DNA of 40,017 nt from UBA3537 sp965657165 (GCA_965657165.1 CBFHNG010000011.1:1-40017), one strand, 5' to 3'. Shown: positions 15,768 through 25,784, numbered from the stretch's first letter. Translations and numbers: made by a program. The notes: generated by a model from the sequence alone, not told the origin.

Positions 15768-17585
15768 GTGAAAAATAAACATCTCCTCATTTTATTTATT
15801 CTCTCTGTTTCCTTTCTAACATTTGCTCAAGAACGGAAACAAATTGAAATTGAATATGCACCATATATGACTTTTGAAGAGGATAAACCCGATGCTACAA
15901 TCCTTACACGCGATGGTTCTGATCAAGTTCACATCAAACATAAAGGCATTGAGATGTGGTGTGACGAAGCTATTTATTATGGTAAAGAAGATTTCATAGA
16001 AGCCTACGGAAGCGTGAAAGTCAAACAAGGAGATAGCATCAATATGACTTCTAAATACGTTGAATATAGTGGAAAAACACAACTCGCCTATGCAAGTGGC
16101 GATGTGGTTCTGATAGACCCTGACTCAAAACTATATACTGATATTTTACATTTTGATCGTATCAAACAACAAGCTTATTATAATCAAAAAGGCAAAGTAG
16201 TTCGTGATACATCAGGTACAATTACAAGTACTGTTGGGCGATACTATGTGAATTCCAAAAAGTATCAATTTGTAGATAATGTAAAATTGGTTAACCCAGA
16301 ATATTTGATTGATACAGATCGTTTGGATTTTTACACCGAATCCGGCTATGCATTTATGTTTGGACCAACAACAATTACGAGTGAAACAAGTGTAATTTAC
16401 TGTGAAAGAGGGTTTTATAACACAAATAATGATACCGGATACTTTGTAAAAAAATCAAAAATAAACTACGACGACCGTATTGTTGAAGGCGATAGTGTAT
16501 ACTTTGATCGCAACAAGAATTTTGCTTCCGCCACCAATAATATTACGGTAACTGACACTCTAAACAAAAGCATTATAAAGGGCCATTATGCCGAAGTTTT
16601 TAGAGAAAAAGACTCTGTTTTTATCACCAAAAAAGCACTAGCAATAACAGAACAAGAAAATGATTCCATTTTTATGCACAGCGATACGCTCATGGTAACA
16701 GGACCACCTGATGAACGGATTATTCGGGGTTATTACAACGCTAAGATGTTTAAATCCAATTTGAGTGGAAAAGCTGACTCTATTCATATGAATCAAAAAA
16801 CGGGACTCACACAATTGATTAATTTTTATGATGTTGATGCCGATGCTTTTTCAAAAAAAGAATACCCAGTTTTATGGCATTTTGAGAGTCAAATTACAGG
16901 CGATTCCATTCATTTAATTTCAAATACTAAGAACGAAACACTAGACTCGTTGAAAGTATTCAATAGTGCATTTGTTATTAGTAAGGACAGTTTGGGCGAT
17001 GGATTTAATCAAATTTCAGGTAAAGTATTATATGGTTTATTTGAAAATAATGAATTGAACACAATTGATGTTATAAAAAATGCTGAAACTATTTACTACC
17101 TAAGAAATAGCGAAAATGAACTGGTTGGTATTGATAAATCAAAATCTGGATCAATTAAGATATTCATTTCTGAAAACCAGATTGATGAGTTGAGAAAAAT
17201 TAATCAAATAGGTGGTAAAACATATCCAGATGAAGATTTTCCAGAGAAAGAAAGAAAACTAAAAGGATTTGTTTGGCGCAACGAAGAACGTCCGAGAACC
17301 GTTGATGACTTATTTTCAGAAGATCCACCACTAGAATTAGTAAAAATCAAAGGATTAGAACCCTACATTCCCCAAGAAGAATTTTTTGATGAAGACCTTA
17401 TAAAACGTGTTGAAGATGCTGGAAATTTAAAAAAAGAGCCAAATAAAAAACAAAAAAATAATCCTCTAAAAAAAGACAATAAAGCGGCAAGAAACTTACC
17501 TCTTGAGAAAATCAATAAAATGCAGAAATCTGCTCCAAAACGCGATAAAGCATTAAAACCTAAAACACTGAAAAAACAAATTTGA
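15768..17585 (+). CDS. OstA-like (LptA/LptD N-domain-like) envelope protein
   Basis: A 605-residue secreted protein built of repeated LptA-like strands; examples are WCDEAIYYGKEDFIEAYGSV and the KQGDSINMTSKYVEYSG block near the N-terminus. Proteins of this fold carry lipopolysaccharide across the periplasm. GTG at 15768 gives a clean signal peptide (KNKHLLILFILSVSFLTFAQ); the in-frame TTG 24 bases upstream would spoil it and sits in the promoter box. The OstA-like region spans roughly residues 30-400. The C-terminal 50 residues are strongly basic and low-complexity (KKEPNKKQKNN, PKRDKALKPKTLKK), an unusual ending. The aminotransferase gene overlaps its stop by four bases. Confidence 0.85.
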   Translation: MKNKHLLILFILSVSFLTFAQERKQIEIEYAPYMTFEEDKPDATILTRDGSDQVHIKHKGIEMWCDEAIYYGKEDFIEAYGSVKVKQGDSINMTSKYVEYSGKTQLAYASGDVVLIDPDSKLYTDILHFDRIKQQAYYNQKGKVVRDTSGTITSTVGRYYVNSKKYQFVDNVKLVNPEYLIDTDRLDFYTESGYAFMFGPTTITSETSVIYCERGFYNTNNDTGYFVKKSKINYDDRIVEGDSVYFDRNKNFASATNNITVTDTLNKSIIKGHYAEVFREKDSVFITKKALAITEQENDSIFMHSDTLMVTGPPDERIIRGYYNAKMFKSNLSGKADSIHMNQKTGLTQLINFYDVDADAFSKKEYPVLWHFESQITGDSIHLISNTKNETLDSLKVFNSAFVISKDSLGDGFNQISGKVLYGLFENNELNTIDVIKNAETIYYLRNSENELVGIDKSKSGSIKIFISENQIDELRKINQIGGKTYPDEDFPEKERKLKGFVWRNEERPRTVDDLFSEDPPLELVKIKGLEPYIPQEEFFDEDLIKRVEDAGNLKKEPNKKQKNNPLKKDNKAARNLPLEKINKMQKSAPKRDKALKPKTLKKQI

Positions 17586-18772
17586 GTAAAGACGATTTTT
17601 TAAGATTTCAAGCACAAACAACACCACACCCTTTGGCAATGGAAATATCGCATGCAAAGGGCAGTTTTATATACGATCAAAATCAAAAACCCTATTTGGA
17701 TTTTGTTGCAGGAGTTTCTGCCTGTAGCTTGGGACATCGTCACCCAAAAGTTGTGGAGGCAATAAAAAAGCAGTTGGACAGCTATATGCACGTGATGGTC
17801 TATGGTGAGTATATTCAAAAACCTGCTTTGGAACTCACACAATTATTAGCAAAACATTTACCCAAACATATTGAAAAAACATACTTAACCAACTCTGGTA
17901 CAGAAGCAATAGACGGTGCTCTTAAACTGGCCAGACGTTATACTGGTCGTTCAGAAATAATTGCAGCCCACAAGGCCTATCATGGAAATACCATGGGTGC
18001 ATTGAGTGTTATGGGTTATGAAGAGCGAAAGCAACCCTTCCGCCCGCTCCTCCCCGATGTACGTTTTATACATTTTAATGAAGAAAAAGAATTACAAAAA
18101 ATTACTACAAAAACAGCCGCAGTGATTTTAGAAACCATTCAGGGGGGTGCAGGCTTTATTGAGCCCAAAAACGATTATTTACATAAAGTAGAAAAAAGAT
18201 GTAAAGAAATGGGTGCTTTAGTAATTTTGGATGAAATTCAACCTGGTTTTGGTCGTACAGGAAAGGTCTTTGGATTTGAAAATTATAACTGTATCCCAGA
18301 TATAGTTGTAGTAGGGAAAGGACTTGGAGGTGGAATGCCAATTGGTGCATTTTCGGCTTCTGCCAAAATGATGGACAGTTTGTCCAATTTTCCAAAATTA
18401 GGGCATATCACAACATTTGGAGGACACCCTGTTATTGCAGCTGCAGCATTGGCTACACTCAAAGAAATTACTCAAAGTACTTTAATGAAAGAGGCTTTAG
18501 AAAAAGAAAAATATATTCGTGAGAAATTAAAACACCAATTAATAACAGAAATTCGAGGGAAAGGCCTTATGCTATCTGCAATGACATCAAGTGCCGAAAT
18601 CACAAACAAAGTTATCCTTGAGGCCATGGATAAAGGATTGATTCTGTTTTGGTTATTATATGAACCAAAAGCCATCAGAATTACGCCTCCCCTTACAATT
18701 TCATTCAATGAATTAGAGCAAGGATGCAATATCATTCTAGATATTCTAGACTCTATTGATAAAAACTGTTAA
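17582..18772 (+). CDS. Class III (PLP-dependent) aminotransferase
   Basis: A 396-residue PLP enzyme of the acetylornithine/ornithine aminotransferase group. The cofactor lysine is Lys246 in VVGKGLGGGMPIGAF, the pyridine-nitrogen Asp is Asp217 in ILDEIQPGFGRTG, and the phosphate loop is TNSGTEA (103-109). The substrate cannot be assigned; no arginine-pathway genes are nearby. The start is TTG at 17582, overlapping the previous stop as TTGA. The next in-frame ATG (17639, MEISHAKG) would drop about 19 residues of the usual N-terminal FQAQTTPHPLAM segment, so TTG is preferred. Translation is probably coupled to the OstA-like gene. Confidence 0.9.
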   Translation: MSKDDFLRFQAQTTPHPLAMEISHAKGSFIYDQNQKPYLDFVAGVSACSLGHRHPKVVEAIKKQLDSYMHVMVYGEYIQKPALELTQLLAKHLPKHIEKTYLTNSGTEAIDGALKLARRYTGRSEIIAAHKAYHGNTMGALSVMGYEERKQPFRPLLPDVRFIHFNEEKELQKITTKTAAVILETIQGGAGFIEPKNDYLHKVEKRCKEMGALVILDEIQPGFGRTGKVFGFENYNCIPDIVVVGKGLGGGMPIGAFSASAKMMDSLSNFPKLGHITTFGGHPVIAAAALATLKEITQSTLMKEALEKEKYIREKLKHQLITEIRGKGLMLSAMTSSAEITNKVILEAMDKGLILFWLLYEPKAIRITPPLTISFNELEQGCNIILDILDSIDKNC

Positions 18773-18853
18773 TTATTTTGTTGAAAACATTCGCATTGGC
18801 GTATCAACTCAGAGTTATATAATTATAAATTTATTATAATAAAAAAATACTCT

Positions 18854-20257
18854 ATGGAGTTAAGCCCTTCAAACGAAAGTCAAAATATCTCGTTAAATAA
18901 ATTTGAGTCAATGTTAAAGACCAATAATGTTTTTTTCTTTGATTCCAACGAATTTGAGAGTATTATCCACCATTATTTAGAAATCGGAAAAATTGCATTG
19001 GCCAAAAAAGCCATCAATTTAGGATTAGACCAACACCCTTCGTCTATAAATTTAAGGTTATTCAAAGTTGAAATATTAATTTTTGAAAACGACTTTAATG
19101 CTGCCGAACGCTTGCTAAATTCATTATTTGAATTAGAGCCAAACAATGAAGAACTTTATATTCAAAGAGCAAATATTTATTCTAAAAAAGATAAGCATCA
19201 AAAAGCTATTGACACTTTTAAGGAAGCCCTAAAAATAGCCGAAGATTGTTCTGAAATTCACTCCTTAATAGGTATGGAATACCTGTTTATGGATCAATAT
19301 GAAGACGCAAAAACACATTTTATTAAATGTGTAAATTTGGATATTGAAGATTATTCATCTCTATACAATATCATTTATTGTTTTGAATTTTTGGATCAAA
19401 CAAAGGAAGCCATAAAATATTTAAATTGGTATTTAGATCAAAATCCATATTGTGAAGTGGCTTGGCATCAATTAGGCAAACAATATCTCGTAGAAAAAGA
19501 ACTTCAAAAAGCACTAACCGCTTTTGATTTTGCAATTATTTCAGATGATACATTTATTGGTGCATATTTAGAAAAAGCTAAGGTTTTGGAGCGCTTAAAT
19601 CGCCACGAGGAAGCTATTGAACAATATACTATTTCGATGGCTATTGAGGGCGCTACAGCTTATACCCTATTAAAAATTGGTTACTGCTATGAGCAACTAA
19701 AAAAAGAGGATCAAGCCCTCAAATTTTATATGAAATCTGTGGAGGAAGACCCTGCATTTGACAAAGGTTGGATGGGGATTTCGATATTTTACTTTTCAAA
19801 AAAAGACTTTTTCAAATCCTTATTTTACGTCAATAAAGCTATAGATATTGACGATGAAAATGCAGGCTATTGGATGTTTTATTCAAAAATAAACGAACGT
19901 TTAAATTATTTAGAGGAAGCAGAGCGTGGTTATAAAAAAACTCTTGAACTTGGCAACTGTGCTCTAGAAACATGGATATCTAGAGGAGATATTTTAATAA
20001 AACTAGGGGAGTTAGAAGCCGCAAAATACAACTTTGTACAAGCATTAGAACACCACCCAAAAAGTGAGGAGGTAGAATTTAGGATTTCAGGAATTTGCTT
20101 TAAGCTCAATGAAACAGAAACAGCTTATACGCATTTACTCACCGCTTTACACTACAATGCTGAGCACGCTTTCATTCTTGAAGAATTATTTCCTGACGTT
20201 TATGCTCAAAAAGAGGTACTACATTTCATTAAAAGCTACAACAAAACGTCCAAGTAA
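18854..20257 (+). CDS. Tetratricopeptide-repeat protein
   Basis: A 467-residue protein made almost entirely of TPR-type helix pairs, about ten to twelve, for example KHQKAIDTFKEALKIAED, AWHQLGKQYLVEKELQKAL and AERGYKKTLELGN. There is no signal peptide or membrane segment, so it should be cytoplasmic and work as a protein-binding scaffold. No enzyme domain is fused to it. The 81-base AT-rich gap before it suggests a separate promoter, though no good TAnnTTTG is seen. Its partner is unknown. It is followed closely by the DUF368 pair. Confidence 0.85.
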   Translation: MELSPSNESQNISLNKFESMLKTNNVFFFDSNEFESIIHHYLEIGKIALAKKAINLGLDQHPSSINLRLFKVEILIFENDFNAAERLLNSLFELEPNNEELYIQRANIYSKKDKHQKAIDTFKEALKIAEDCSEIHSLIGMEYLFMDQYEDAKTHFIKCVNLDIEDYSSLYNIIYCFEFLDQTKEAIKYLNWYLDQNPYCEVAWHQLGKQYLVEKELQKALTAFDFAIISDDTFIGAYLEKAKVLERLNRHEEAIEQYTISMAIEGATAYTLLKIGYCYEQLKKEDQALKFYMKSVEEDPAFDKGWMGISIFYFSKKDFFKSLFYVNKAIDIDDENAGYWMFYSKINERLNYLEEAERGYKKTLELGNCALETWISRGDILIKLGELEAAKYNFVQALEHHPKSEEVEFRISGICFKLNETETAYTHLLTALHYNAEHAFILEELFPDVYAQKEVLHFIKSYNKTSK

Positions 20258-20292
20258 AATTAGTTATCTTTAGTGCTCAATAACGCATTGAC

Positions 20293-21222
20293 ATGAAACG
20301 CAATTTATTAGATTATTTTGTACTAATTTTGAAAGGAATAGCTATGGGTGCGGCAGACGTTGTTCCAGGTGTTTCTGGAGGAACTATTGCCTTTATCTCT
20401 GGAATTTATGAAGAATTGATAGGTTCGCTAAACAATATCAATTTAGGGACCATAAAATCCCTAAAATCCGAAGGAGTAGCAGCAACATGGAGCAAAATCA
20501 ATGGAAATTTCTTAACAGCTCTATTTTTAGGCGTGCTTTTGAGTATCCTTACGCTATCAAAATTAGTAGCCTATTTATTAGAAGAAAAACCTATACTAGT
20601 TTGGGCCTTCTTTTTTGGGTTAGTTTTAGCGAGTATTTTATTTGTTATCAAAAAAATAAATCAATGGAAATTAGGTGAATTTTTAGGTTTAATCATCGGT
20701 ACGTTTTTTGCCTATCAGCTTACAAAACTTGGAGCCTTAGGTAATTCTGAAAGTATGTTTTATTTATTTATTTCGGGAACTATTGCAATTTGCGCCATGA
20801 TTCTTCCTGGAATTTCTGGAGCATTTATTTTAGTGATACTAGGAAGCTATAATACTGTTTTAGAGGCCATAAATGATAAATCTATTTTAAAGTTAATGGT
20901 TTTTATGGCTGGTGCAATTGTTGGAATATTATCATTTTCAAAACTACTTAAGTGGTTATTTAATACTTACAAAAGCATAACATTGGCGGTACTCACAGGG
21001 TTTATGGTTGGTGCGTTAGCAAAAATATGGCCATGGAAAAAGACACTTTCATACAGACTTAACTCAAAAGGAATCAATATTCCACTAAATGAAGAATGTG
21101 TTTCCCCATTCTCTTTTGATGGAAATCCACAATTTTTATCTGCTATTGCACTAATGGTTTTTGGATTTTTAATGATATTGATCCTCGATAAAATTGGCTC
21201 CAAAAACAAAACAATTGGATAA
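20293..21222 (+). CDS. DUF368 membrane protein, PopT-like polyprenyl-phosphate transporter
   Basis: A 309-residue inner-membrane protein with about eight to ten hydrophobic segments. Two similar PGxSG loops mark the two halves: DVVPGVSGGTIAFISG near residue 26 and LPGISGAFILVILG near residue 175. This suggests an inverted repeat topology. DUF368 proteins (PopT) have been shown in other bacteria to return undecaprenyl phosphate across the membrane for reuse in cell-wall and O-antigen synthesis. It is the first of two tandem copies. Confidence 0.88.
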   Translation: MKRNLLDYFVLILKGIAMGAADVVPGVSGGTIAFISGIYEELIGSLNNINLGTIKSLKSEGVAATWSKINGNFLTALFLGVLLSILTLSKLVAYLLEEKPILVWAFFFGLVLASILFVIKKINQWKLGEFLGLIIGTFFAYQLTKLGALGNSESMFYLFISGTIAICAMILPGISGAFILVILGSYNTVLEAINDKSILKLMVFMAGAIVGILSFSKLLKWLFNTYKSITLAVLTGFMVGALAKIWPWKKTLSYRLNSKGINIPLNEECVSPFSFDGNPQFLSAIALMVFGFLMILILDKIGSKNKTIG

Positions 21223-22231
21223 GTACAGTACTATAAAAGATAAAATACTCCTTATTCTTAAAGGGCTAGCAATGGGTACGGCCAACAAAGTCCCAGGCGT
21301 TTCTGGTGGAATCGTTGCATTTGTTGCTGGTTTTTATGAAGAATTTATTTATTCGCTTCAAAGGTTTAACCGAAAAGGGTTTAAACTTCTTTTTTCAGGG
21401 CATTTTAATTCATTTTACAATTATGTTAATGGACGCTTCTTGAGCTTATTGTTTTTGGGAATGATTGTCAGTTATTTTAGCATTTCAAAATTGCTTGATT
21501 ACCTGATTATTCACTATGAATTGTATGTTTGGAGTGTATTTTTTGGTATGATCATCGGTTCAGTTATTTACATTTTTAATGATTTTAAATCTTGGAACAG
21601 AACCACCATTTTCAGTACAATTTTAGGTATTATTTTGGGGCTGAGCATAAGTTTCCTAAATCCTGCGACTGAAAATGATCATCTTTTATTTGTATTTTTT
21701 TGCGGCATCATTAGCATTACAGGCATGACACTTCCAGGTTTTTCTGGTTCATTTATACTCATGCTATTGGGTAATTATGTGCTTTTATTGGTTGATGCCG
21801 TTAATGCGCTTTTTGATGTGTTTTTAGGATTAAGTACTGGAGATTTATCAGTATTATCTGACCCCTACACAAAAAAAATGCTTAAAATATTATTTATTTT
21901 TACACTAGGTTCAATTGTTGGCCTTGTGAGTTTATCTCATGTATTAAACTATGTCTTAAAACATTACAAAAGCACAACACTTGCACTTATAATGGGCTTC
22001 ATTACAGGTTCACTTGGAGTCGTTTGGCCATGGAAAAACACAATATATAAGAAGAATTTTACGGGTGATTTTTTATTGGATTCGAGAGGTAAACAAATTA
22101 TAGAAAATTACGAAAGATATATACCAGAATTTAATACTGAAACCATCAATGCTATTATCTTTGCTTTATTAGGAATAGGCATCGTTTTGAGTTTAGAATG
22201 GTACGGAAATCGTCAAAAAAAGCAGACATGA
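21215..22231 (+). CDS. Second DUF368 (PopT-like) membrane protein
   Basis: A paralogue of the preceding gene, of 338 residues, with the same layout: KVPGVSGGIVAFVAGFYEEF in the first half and LPGFSGSFILMLLGNY in the second. The acidic residue before the first loop (AADVVPG in copy one) is changed to TANKVPG. No ATG is available near the start; TTG at 21215 overlaps the previous gene by 8 bases and gives a normal N-terminus (DKYSTIKDKILLILKGLAMG). A TTG at 21194 is the alternative. The stop overlaps the aroE start as ATGA, so the genes are probably translationally coupled. Confidence 0.85.
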   Translation: MDKYSTIKDKILLILKGLAMGTANKVPGVSGGIVAFVAGFYEEFIYSLQRFNRKGFKLLFSGHFNSFYNYVNGRFLSLLFLGMIVSYFSISKLLDYLIIHYELYVWSVFFGMIIGSVIYIFNDFKSWNRTTIFSTILGIILGLSISFLNPATENDHLLFVFFCGIISITGMTLPGFSGSFILMLLGNYVLLLVDAVNALFDVFLGLSTGDLSVLSDPYTKKMLKILFIFTLGSIVGLVSLSHVLNYVLKHYKSTTLALIMGFITGSLGVVWPWKNTIYKKNFTGDFLLDSRGKQIIENYERYIPEFNTETINAIIFALLGIGIVLSLEWYGNRQKKQT

Positions 22232-22956
22232 AATTATTTGGGTTAATCGGGAAAAATATAGATTACTCATTTTCAAGAACATATTTTTCTGAAAAATTTA
22301 AGCAACAGCATCTCGAGTGTGTGTATCAAAACTTTGACTTGAGTTCCATTGAAGAATTTCCGTATATTTTTGATGGTAAAAATATCAGCGGACTCAATGT
22401 TACTATCCCATATAAAGAAGCTGTTATCCCAAATTTAGATGCACTAGACCACGAAGCAGAAGCCATTGGTGCTGTCAACACCATACATATAAAAAACAAC
22501 AAGTTAATTGGTTATAACACAGATCATTATGGATTTAAAACTAGTCTTATTCCACATTTAAATTCTACACATAAAAAAGCACTCATTTTAGGAACAGGTG
22601 GTGCTTCAAAAGCAGTGGTTTATGCATTAGGATCACTTGGAATTGAAACTCAATTTGTATCAAGATCAAAAAAAATTAAAGGGACTCTAAATTATACAGA
22701 TTTAAAAACCTCCGATATTCAAGAACATACACTAATTGTTAACTGTACACCGCTTGGAACACACCCAAACATAGAAGAATGTCCGCCAATTCCCTACAAC
22801 GGAATTGGAAAAAACCATTTGCTTTACGATCTAATCTACAATCCTAGTGAAACTAAATTTTTGAACTATGGAAAAAAAGCAAATGCAAAGACACTGAATG
22901 GACTGAAAATGTTGGAGTTACAAGCCGAAAAGTCGTGGGAAATTTGGCATTCCTAA
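22228..22956 (+). CDS. aroE: Shikimate dehydrogenase
   Basis: A 242-residue NADPH-dependent enzyme that reduces 3-dehydroshikimate in aromatic amino-acid synthesis. Substrate-binding residues are in NIDYSFSRTYF (10-20), the catalytic Lys63 is in NVTIPYKEA and Asp99 is in GYNTDHYGF. The nucleotide loop is GTGGASKAV (122-130). Length is slightly short but normal for Bacteroidota. An in-frame ATG ten codons upstream (22198) lies inside the DUF368 gene; ATG at 22228, forming ATGA with the DUF368 stop, gives the family N-terminus MKLFGLIGK. Confidence 0.95.
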   Translation: MKLFGLIGKNIDYSFSRTYFSEKFKQQHLECVYQNFDLSSIEEFPYIFDGKNISGLNVTIPYKEAVIPNLDALDHEAEAIGAVNTIHIKNNKLIGYNTDHYGFKTSLIPHLNSTHKKALILGTGGASKAVVYALGSLGIETQFVSRSKKIKGTLNYTDLKTSDIQEHTLIVNCTPLGTHPNIEECPPIPYNGIGKNHLLYDLIYNPSETKFLNYGKKANAKTLNGLKMLELQAEKSWEIWHS

Positions 22957-23045
22957 TTTTTTAAAATAAATTTTGAATTTGTAAATTTAAGGGATAAGTG
23001 TATATTTATACCTTTAAGGAACAAAACAACCCAAAAACCTTATTT

Positions 23046-25001
23046 ATGACAACGCTAGACAACCTGCAAGATGCAGACGGAATATCAGAAAAACAAAACA
23101 ATACAGAGAATGAAACGCCTAAAGAGGAATTGGAAAATGTTGAAAAACAACAGGATTCACAAATAGAAAAAGAGGTTGAATTATCTGAATCAAAAAGTGT
23201 TGAACAAACACCTGAATCTTTGGAAGAAACAACTGAAGTTCAAGACGAAGACGTTGATTTAGCAAAAATAGAAGAAATAAATAAAGAAAAGGACATCAAC
23301 TACGAAGATTTGTCTTTGGAGTCTTTAATCTCTGAATTTGAACAACTACTCAAAAACGATGATATTTATAGCATTCGCCCAAAAATAAATACCATAAAAA
23401 AGGTTTTTAATCAAAAATTCTCTATAATTCTAAACGAAAAAAAAGAGGCGTTTTTGGCTGAGGGTGGAAACAGTATTGATTTTAGTTTCGATAGTCCAAT
23501 AAAAAAACAATTTAACGGACTATCAAAAACCTATCGAGAAAAAAACGAAAAATTTGAAAAGAAAAAGACAGAAAGTTTACAACAAAATCTAGAATCTAGA
23601 CTACAAATAATCGAGGAAATTAAAGGCTTAATTGATGTAAGTCAAAGCAGCAATACAACCTATAATAAATTCAAAAATTTACAAGAACAGTGGAGAAGTC
23701 TTGGAAAAGTTCCTATAAAAAATGCGAATGATGTGTGGAACAACTACCGTCACCATGTAGAAAAATTTTATGACTTCCTCCATCTAAATAGAGATCTAAG
23801 AGAGCGTGACTACAAACACAATTTAGAGAAGAAACAAAAGCTTATCAAAAGTGTAGAAGCTTTAGCAAACGAAGAAAATCTAGGACGTGCTTTCAGAGAA
23901 CTTCAGGCAATTCATAAAATATGGAAAGAGGAATTAGGACCTGTTTCTAAAGAATATCGCGAAGTGTTGTGGGAACAATTTAGTGCTGCAACTAAAGTGA
24001 TCAATGACAAACGTCAGGAATATAATGCTCGTATTGAACAAGAGTTAATGGTAAATTTTGAGCGTAAAGAAGTCATTATTGAAAAAATTAAATCTTTAAC
24101 TGAGACCGATAATAGCTCACACGGAAAATGGCAAAATAGAATAAAGGAAGTAGAGGAATTGAGAGAAAATTTCTTTAAAATTGGAGGGGTTCCAAAAAAG
24201 CGTCGAAATCAATCCTGGATAGATTTTAAAAATGCTTTAAAAACTTTCAATAAAACTAAAAATAATTTCTATAAAGATCTTAAAAAAGATCACTTAGAAA
24301 ACTTAAAAAAGAAAAAAGAATTAGTAGAAATTGCGATACAAAATAAAGACAATGAAGACTTTGAAACCACTGCTGCATTGATGAAAACGATTCAAAATCA
24401 ATGGAAAAAAATTGGTCATATTTCAAAAAAAGACAGCAACAAACTGTGGAAAGAATTTCGAGGAGCATGCAATCATTTCTTTGATCGTTATCATGAACAA
24501 AAAAATGCTGGAACTCCAGAAGAAATTGAAAATTTAGCTCAAAAGGAACAGCTTTTCAAAGAGGTAAAATCTTTTGAAATTGGAGACAATAAAGAGGATG
24601 ATTTAAAAGCAATTAAAGATTTTTCTAAACAATGGAATGCACTTGGTCGAGTACCAAAAAACAAGCGCCATATCGATCGTGATTTCTTTAAAACAATAAG
24701 CAAATTATTTGCAAAAGTTGGAGTAAATGAAGAAGAATTAAAATCTTTAAAATACACGAATAAAATTCAGGAACTAAGCAAAAACCCTAGAGCACTAAAC
24801 AACGAAATTTCTTTTGTGCGAAAAAAGATTGATGAAATTAAATCTGAAATGAATCAATTGGAAAATAATCTACAGTTTTTCTCCAATGTAGCAGAGGACA
24901 ATCCAATGGTAGTTGATGTACACAAGAAAATTAAAAAACATAAAGAGCAACTACAACAATGGACCAATAAATTGTCAAATATCAAAAAAGTAATCAACTA
25001 A
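23046..25001 (+). CDS. DUF349 repeat protein
   Basis: A 651-residue cytoplasmic protein. The first 90 residues are very acidic and low-complexity. The rest is helical and carries about five DUF349 units, each marked by a W-x-x-x-G core: QEQWRSLGKVP, KIWKEELGPVSKE, NFFKIGGVPKKRR, NQWKKIGHISKKD and KQWNALGRVPKNKR. The last 50 residues look like a coiled coil. The molecular role of DUF349 is poorly known. In-frame codons upstream of 23046 start with GTG at 22998 and encode an unlikely N-terminus; ATG at 23046 (MTTLDNLQ) is preferred. It converges with mazG, six bases apart, with no obvious terminator. Confidence 0.85.
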   Translation: MTTLDNLQDADGISEKQNNTENETPKEELENVEKQQDSQIEKEVELSESKSVEQTPESLEETTEVQDEDVDLAKIEEINKEKDINYEDLSLESLISEFEQLLKNDDIYSIRPKINTIKKVFNQKFSIILNEKKEAFLAEGGNSIDFSFDSPIKKQFNGLSKTYREKNEKFEKKKTESLQQNLESRLQIIEEIKGLIDVSQSSNTTYNKFKNLQEQWRSLGKVPIKNANDVWNNYRHHVEKFYDFLHLNRDLRERDYKHNLEKKQKLIKSVEALANEENLGRAFRELQAIHKIWKEELGPVSKEYREVLWEQFSAATKVINDKRQEYNARIEQELMVNFERKEVIIEKIKSLTETDNSSHGKWQNRIKEVEELRENFFKIGGVPKKRRNQSWIDFKNALKTFNKTKNNFYKDLKKDHLENLKKKKELVEIAIQNKDNEDFETTAALMKTIQNQWKKIGHISKKDSNKLWKEFRGACNHFFDRYHEQKNAGTPEEIENLAQKEQLFKEVKSFEIGDNKEDDLKAIKDFSKQWNALGRVPKNKRHIDRDFFKTISKLFAKVGVNEEELKSLKYTNKIQELSKNPRALNNEISFVRKKIDEIKSEMNQLENNLQFFSNVAEDNPMVVDVHKKIKKHKEQLQQWTNKLSNIKKVIN

Positions 25002-25007
25002 GCGTAA

Positions 25008-25781
25008 TTATTGTCGTTTTGCTTCCTCCCAAATGACATCCATTTCAGAAAGTGACATTTCTGAAAGAGAACGCTTTTTGAGTTTGGCTTGTTGCTCCAA
25101 GTATTGAAATCTTTTGATGAACTTTTTATTGGTGCGCTCCAAAGCATTTTCAGGATTGATGTTTAGAAAACGTGCATAGTTTATTAATGAAAATAATACA
25201 TCCCCAAATTCCGATTCTATCGCTACTTGGTTTTTGGCTTTTACCTCTACTTTGAATTCTTGCAACTCCTCCTCAACTTTTTCAAAAACTTGTTGGGGTT
25301 CTTCCCAATCGAAACCAACACCAGCGACTTTTTCTTGAATACGTGTTGCTTTAACCAATGCTGGTAAACTTTTTGGAACGCCTTGCAAAACACTTGTTTT
25401 TCCTTCTTTTAACTTTATTTTTTCCCAGTTTTGTTTAACCTCCTCTTCATTATCAACTTCTAGGTCTCCATAAATATGGGGATGACGTTGAATTAGTTTT
25501 TCACAAATTCCATTCAAAACATCTGCAATATCAAAAGTATTGGTCTCACTCCCAATTTTTGCATAAAACACAATATGGAGTATCAAATCGCCTAATTCGC
25601 CCTTAACTTCGTCTAAATTTTGTTCCAAGATGGCATCAGCGAGCTCATATGTTTCCTCTATAGTAAGAGGTCTAAGGGTTTCCATGGTTTGTTTTTTGTC
25701 CCATGGACATTGTGAGCGCAATTCGTCCATTATAGTGAGTAAGCGATCAAAAGCTTCTAATTGTTGTTTACGTTTTGTCAT
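25008..25781 (-). CDS. mazG: Nucleoside triphosphate pyrophosphohydrolase MazG
   Basis: A 257-residue all-alpha NTP pyrophosphatase that turns (d)NTPs to (d)NMPs and removes abnormal nucleotides. Both MazG-like halves are visible. The first has IEETYELADA (Glu42, Glu43, Glu46) and GELGDLILH (Glu62, Asp65). The second has ESEFGDVLFSLINYAR and the C-terminal ALERTNKKFIKRF segment. CPWD near residue 25 is typical. It starts three bases after the flavoprotein stop, so the two genes are co-transcribed. Confidence 0.95.
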   Translation of the reverse strand: MTKRKQQLEAFDRLLTIMDELRSQCPWDKKQTMETLRPLTIEETYELADAILEQNLDEVKGELGDLILHIVFYAKIGSETNTFDIADVLNGICEKLIQRHPHIYGDLEVDNEEEVKQNWEKIKLKEGKTSVLQGVPKSLPALVKATRIQEKVAGVGFDWEEPQQVFEKVEEELQEFKVEVKAKNQVAIESEFGDVLFSLINYARFLNINPENALERTNKKFIKRFQYLEQQAKLKKRSLSEMSLSEMDVIWEEAKRQ

Positions 25782-25784
25782 TGA

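Noticed and set aside
18773..18853. AT-rich palindrome-like stretch before the TPR gene
   Set aside because: The pairing is only A and T, expected by chance in such sequence, and has no T-run or conserved box.
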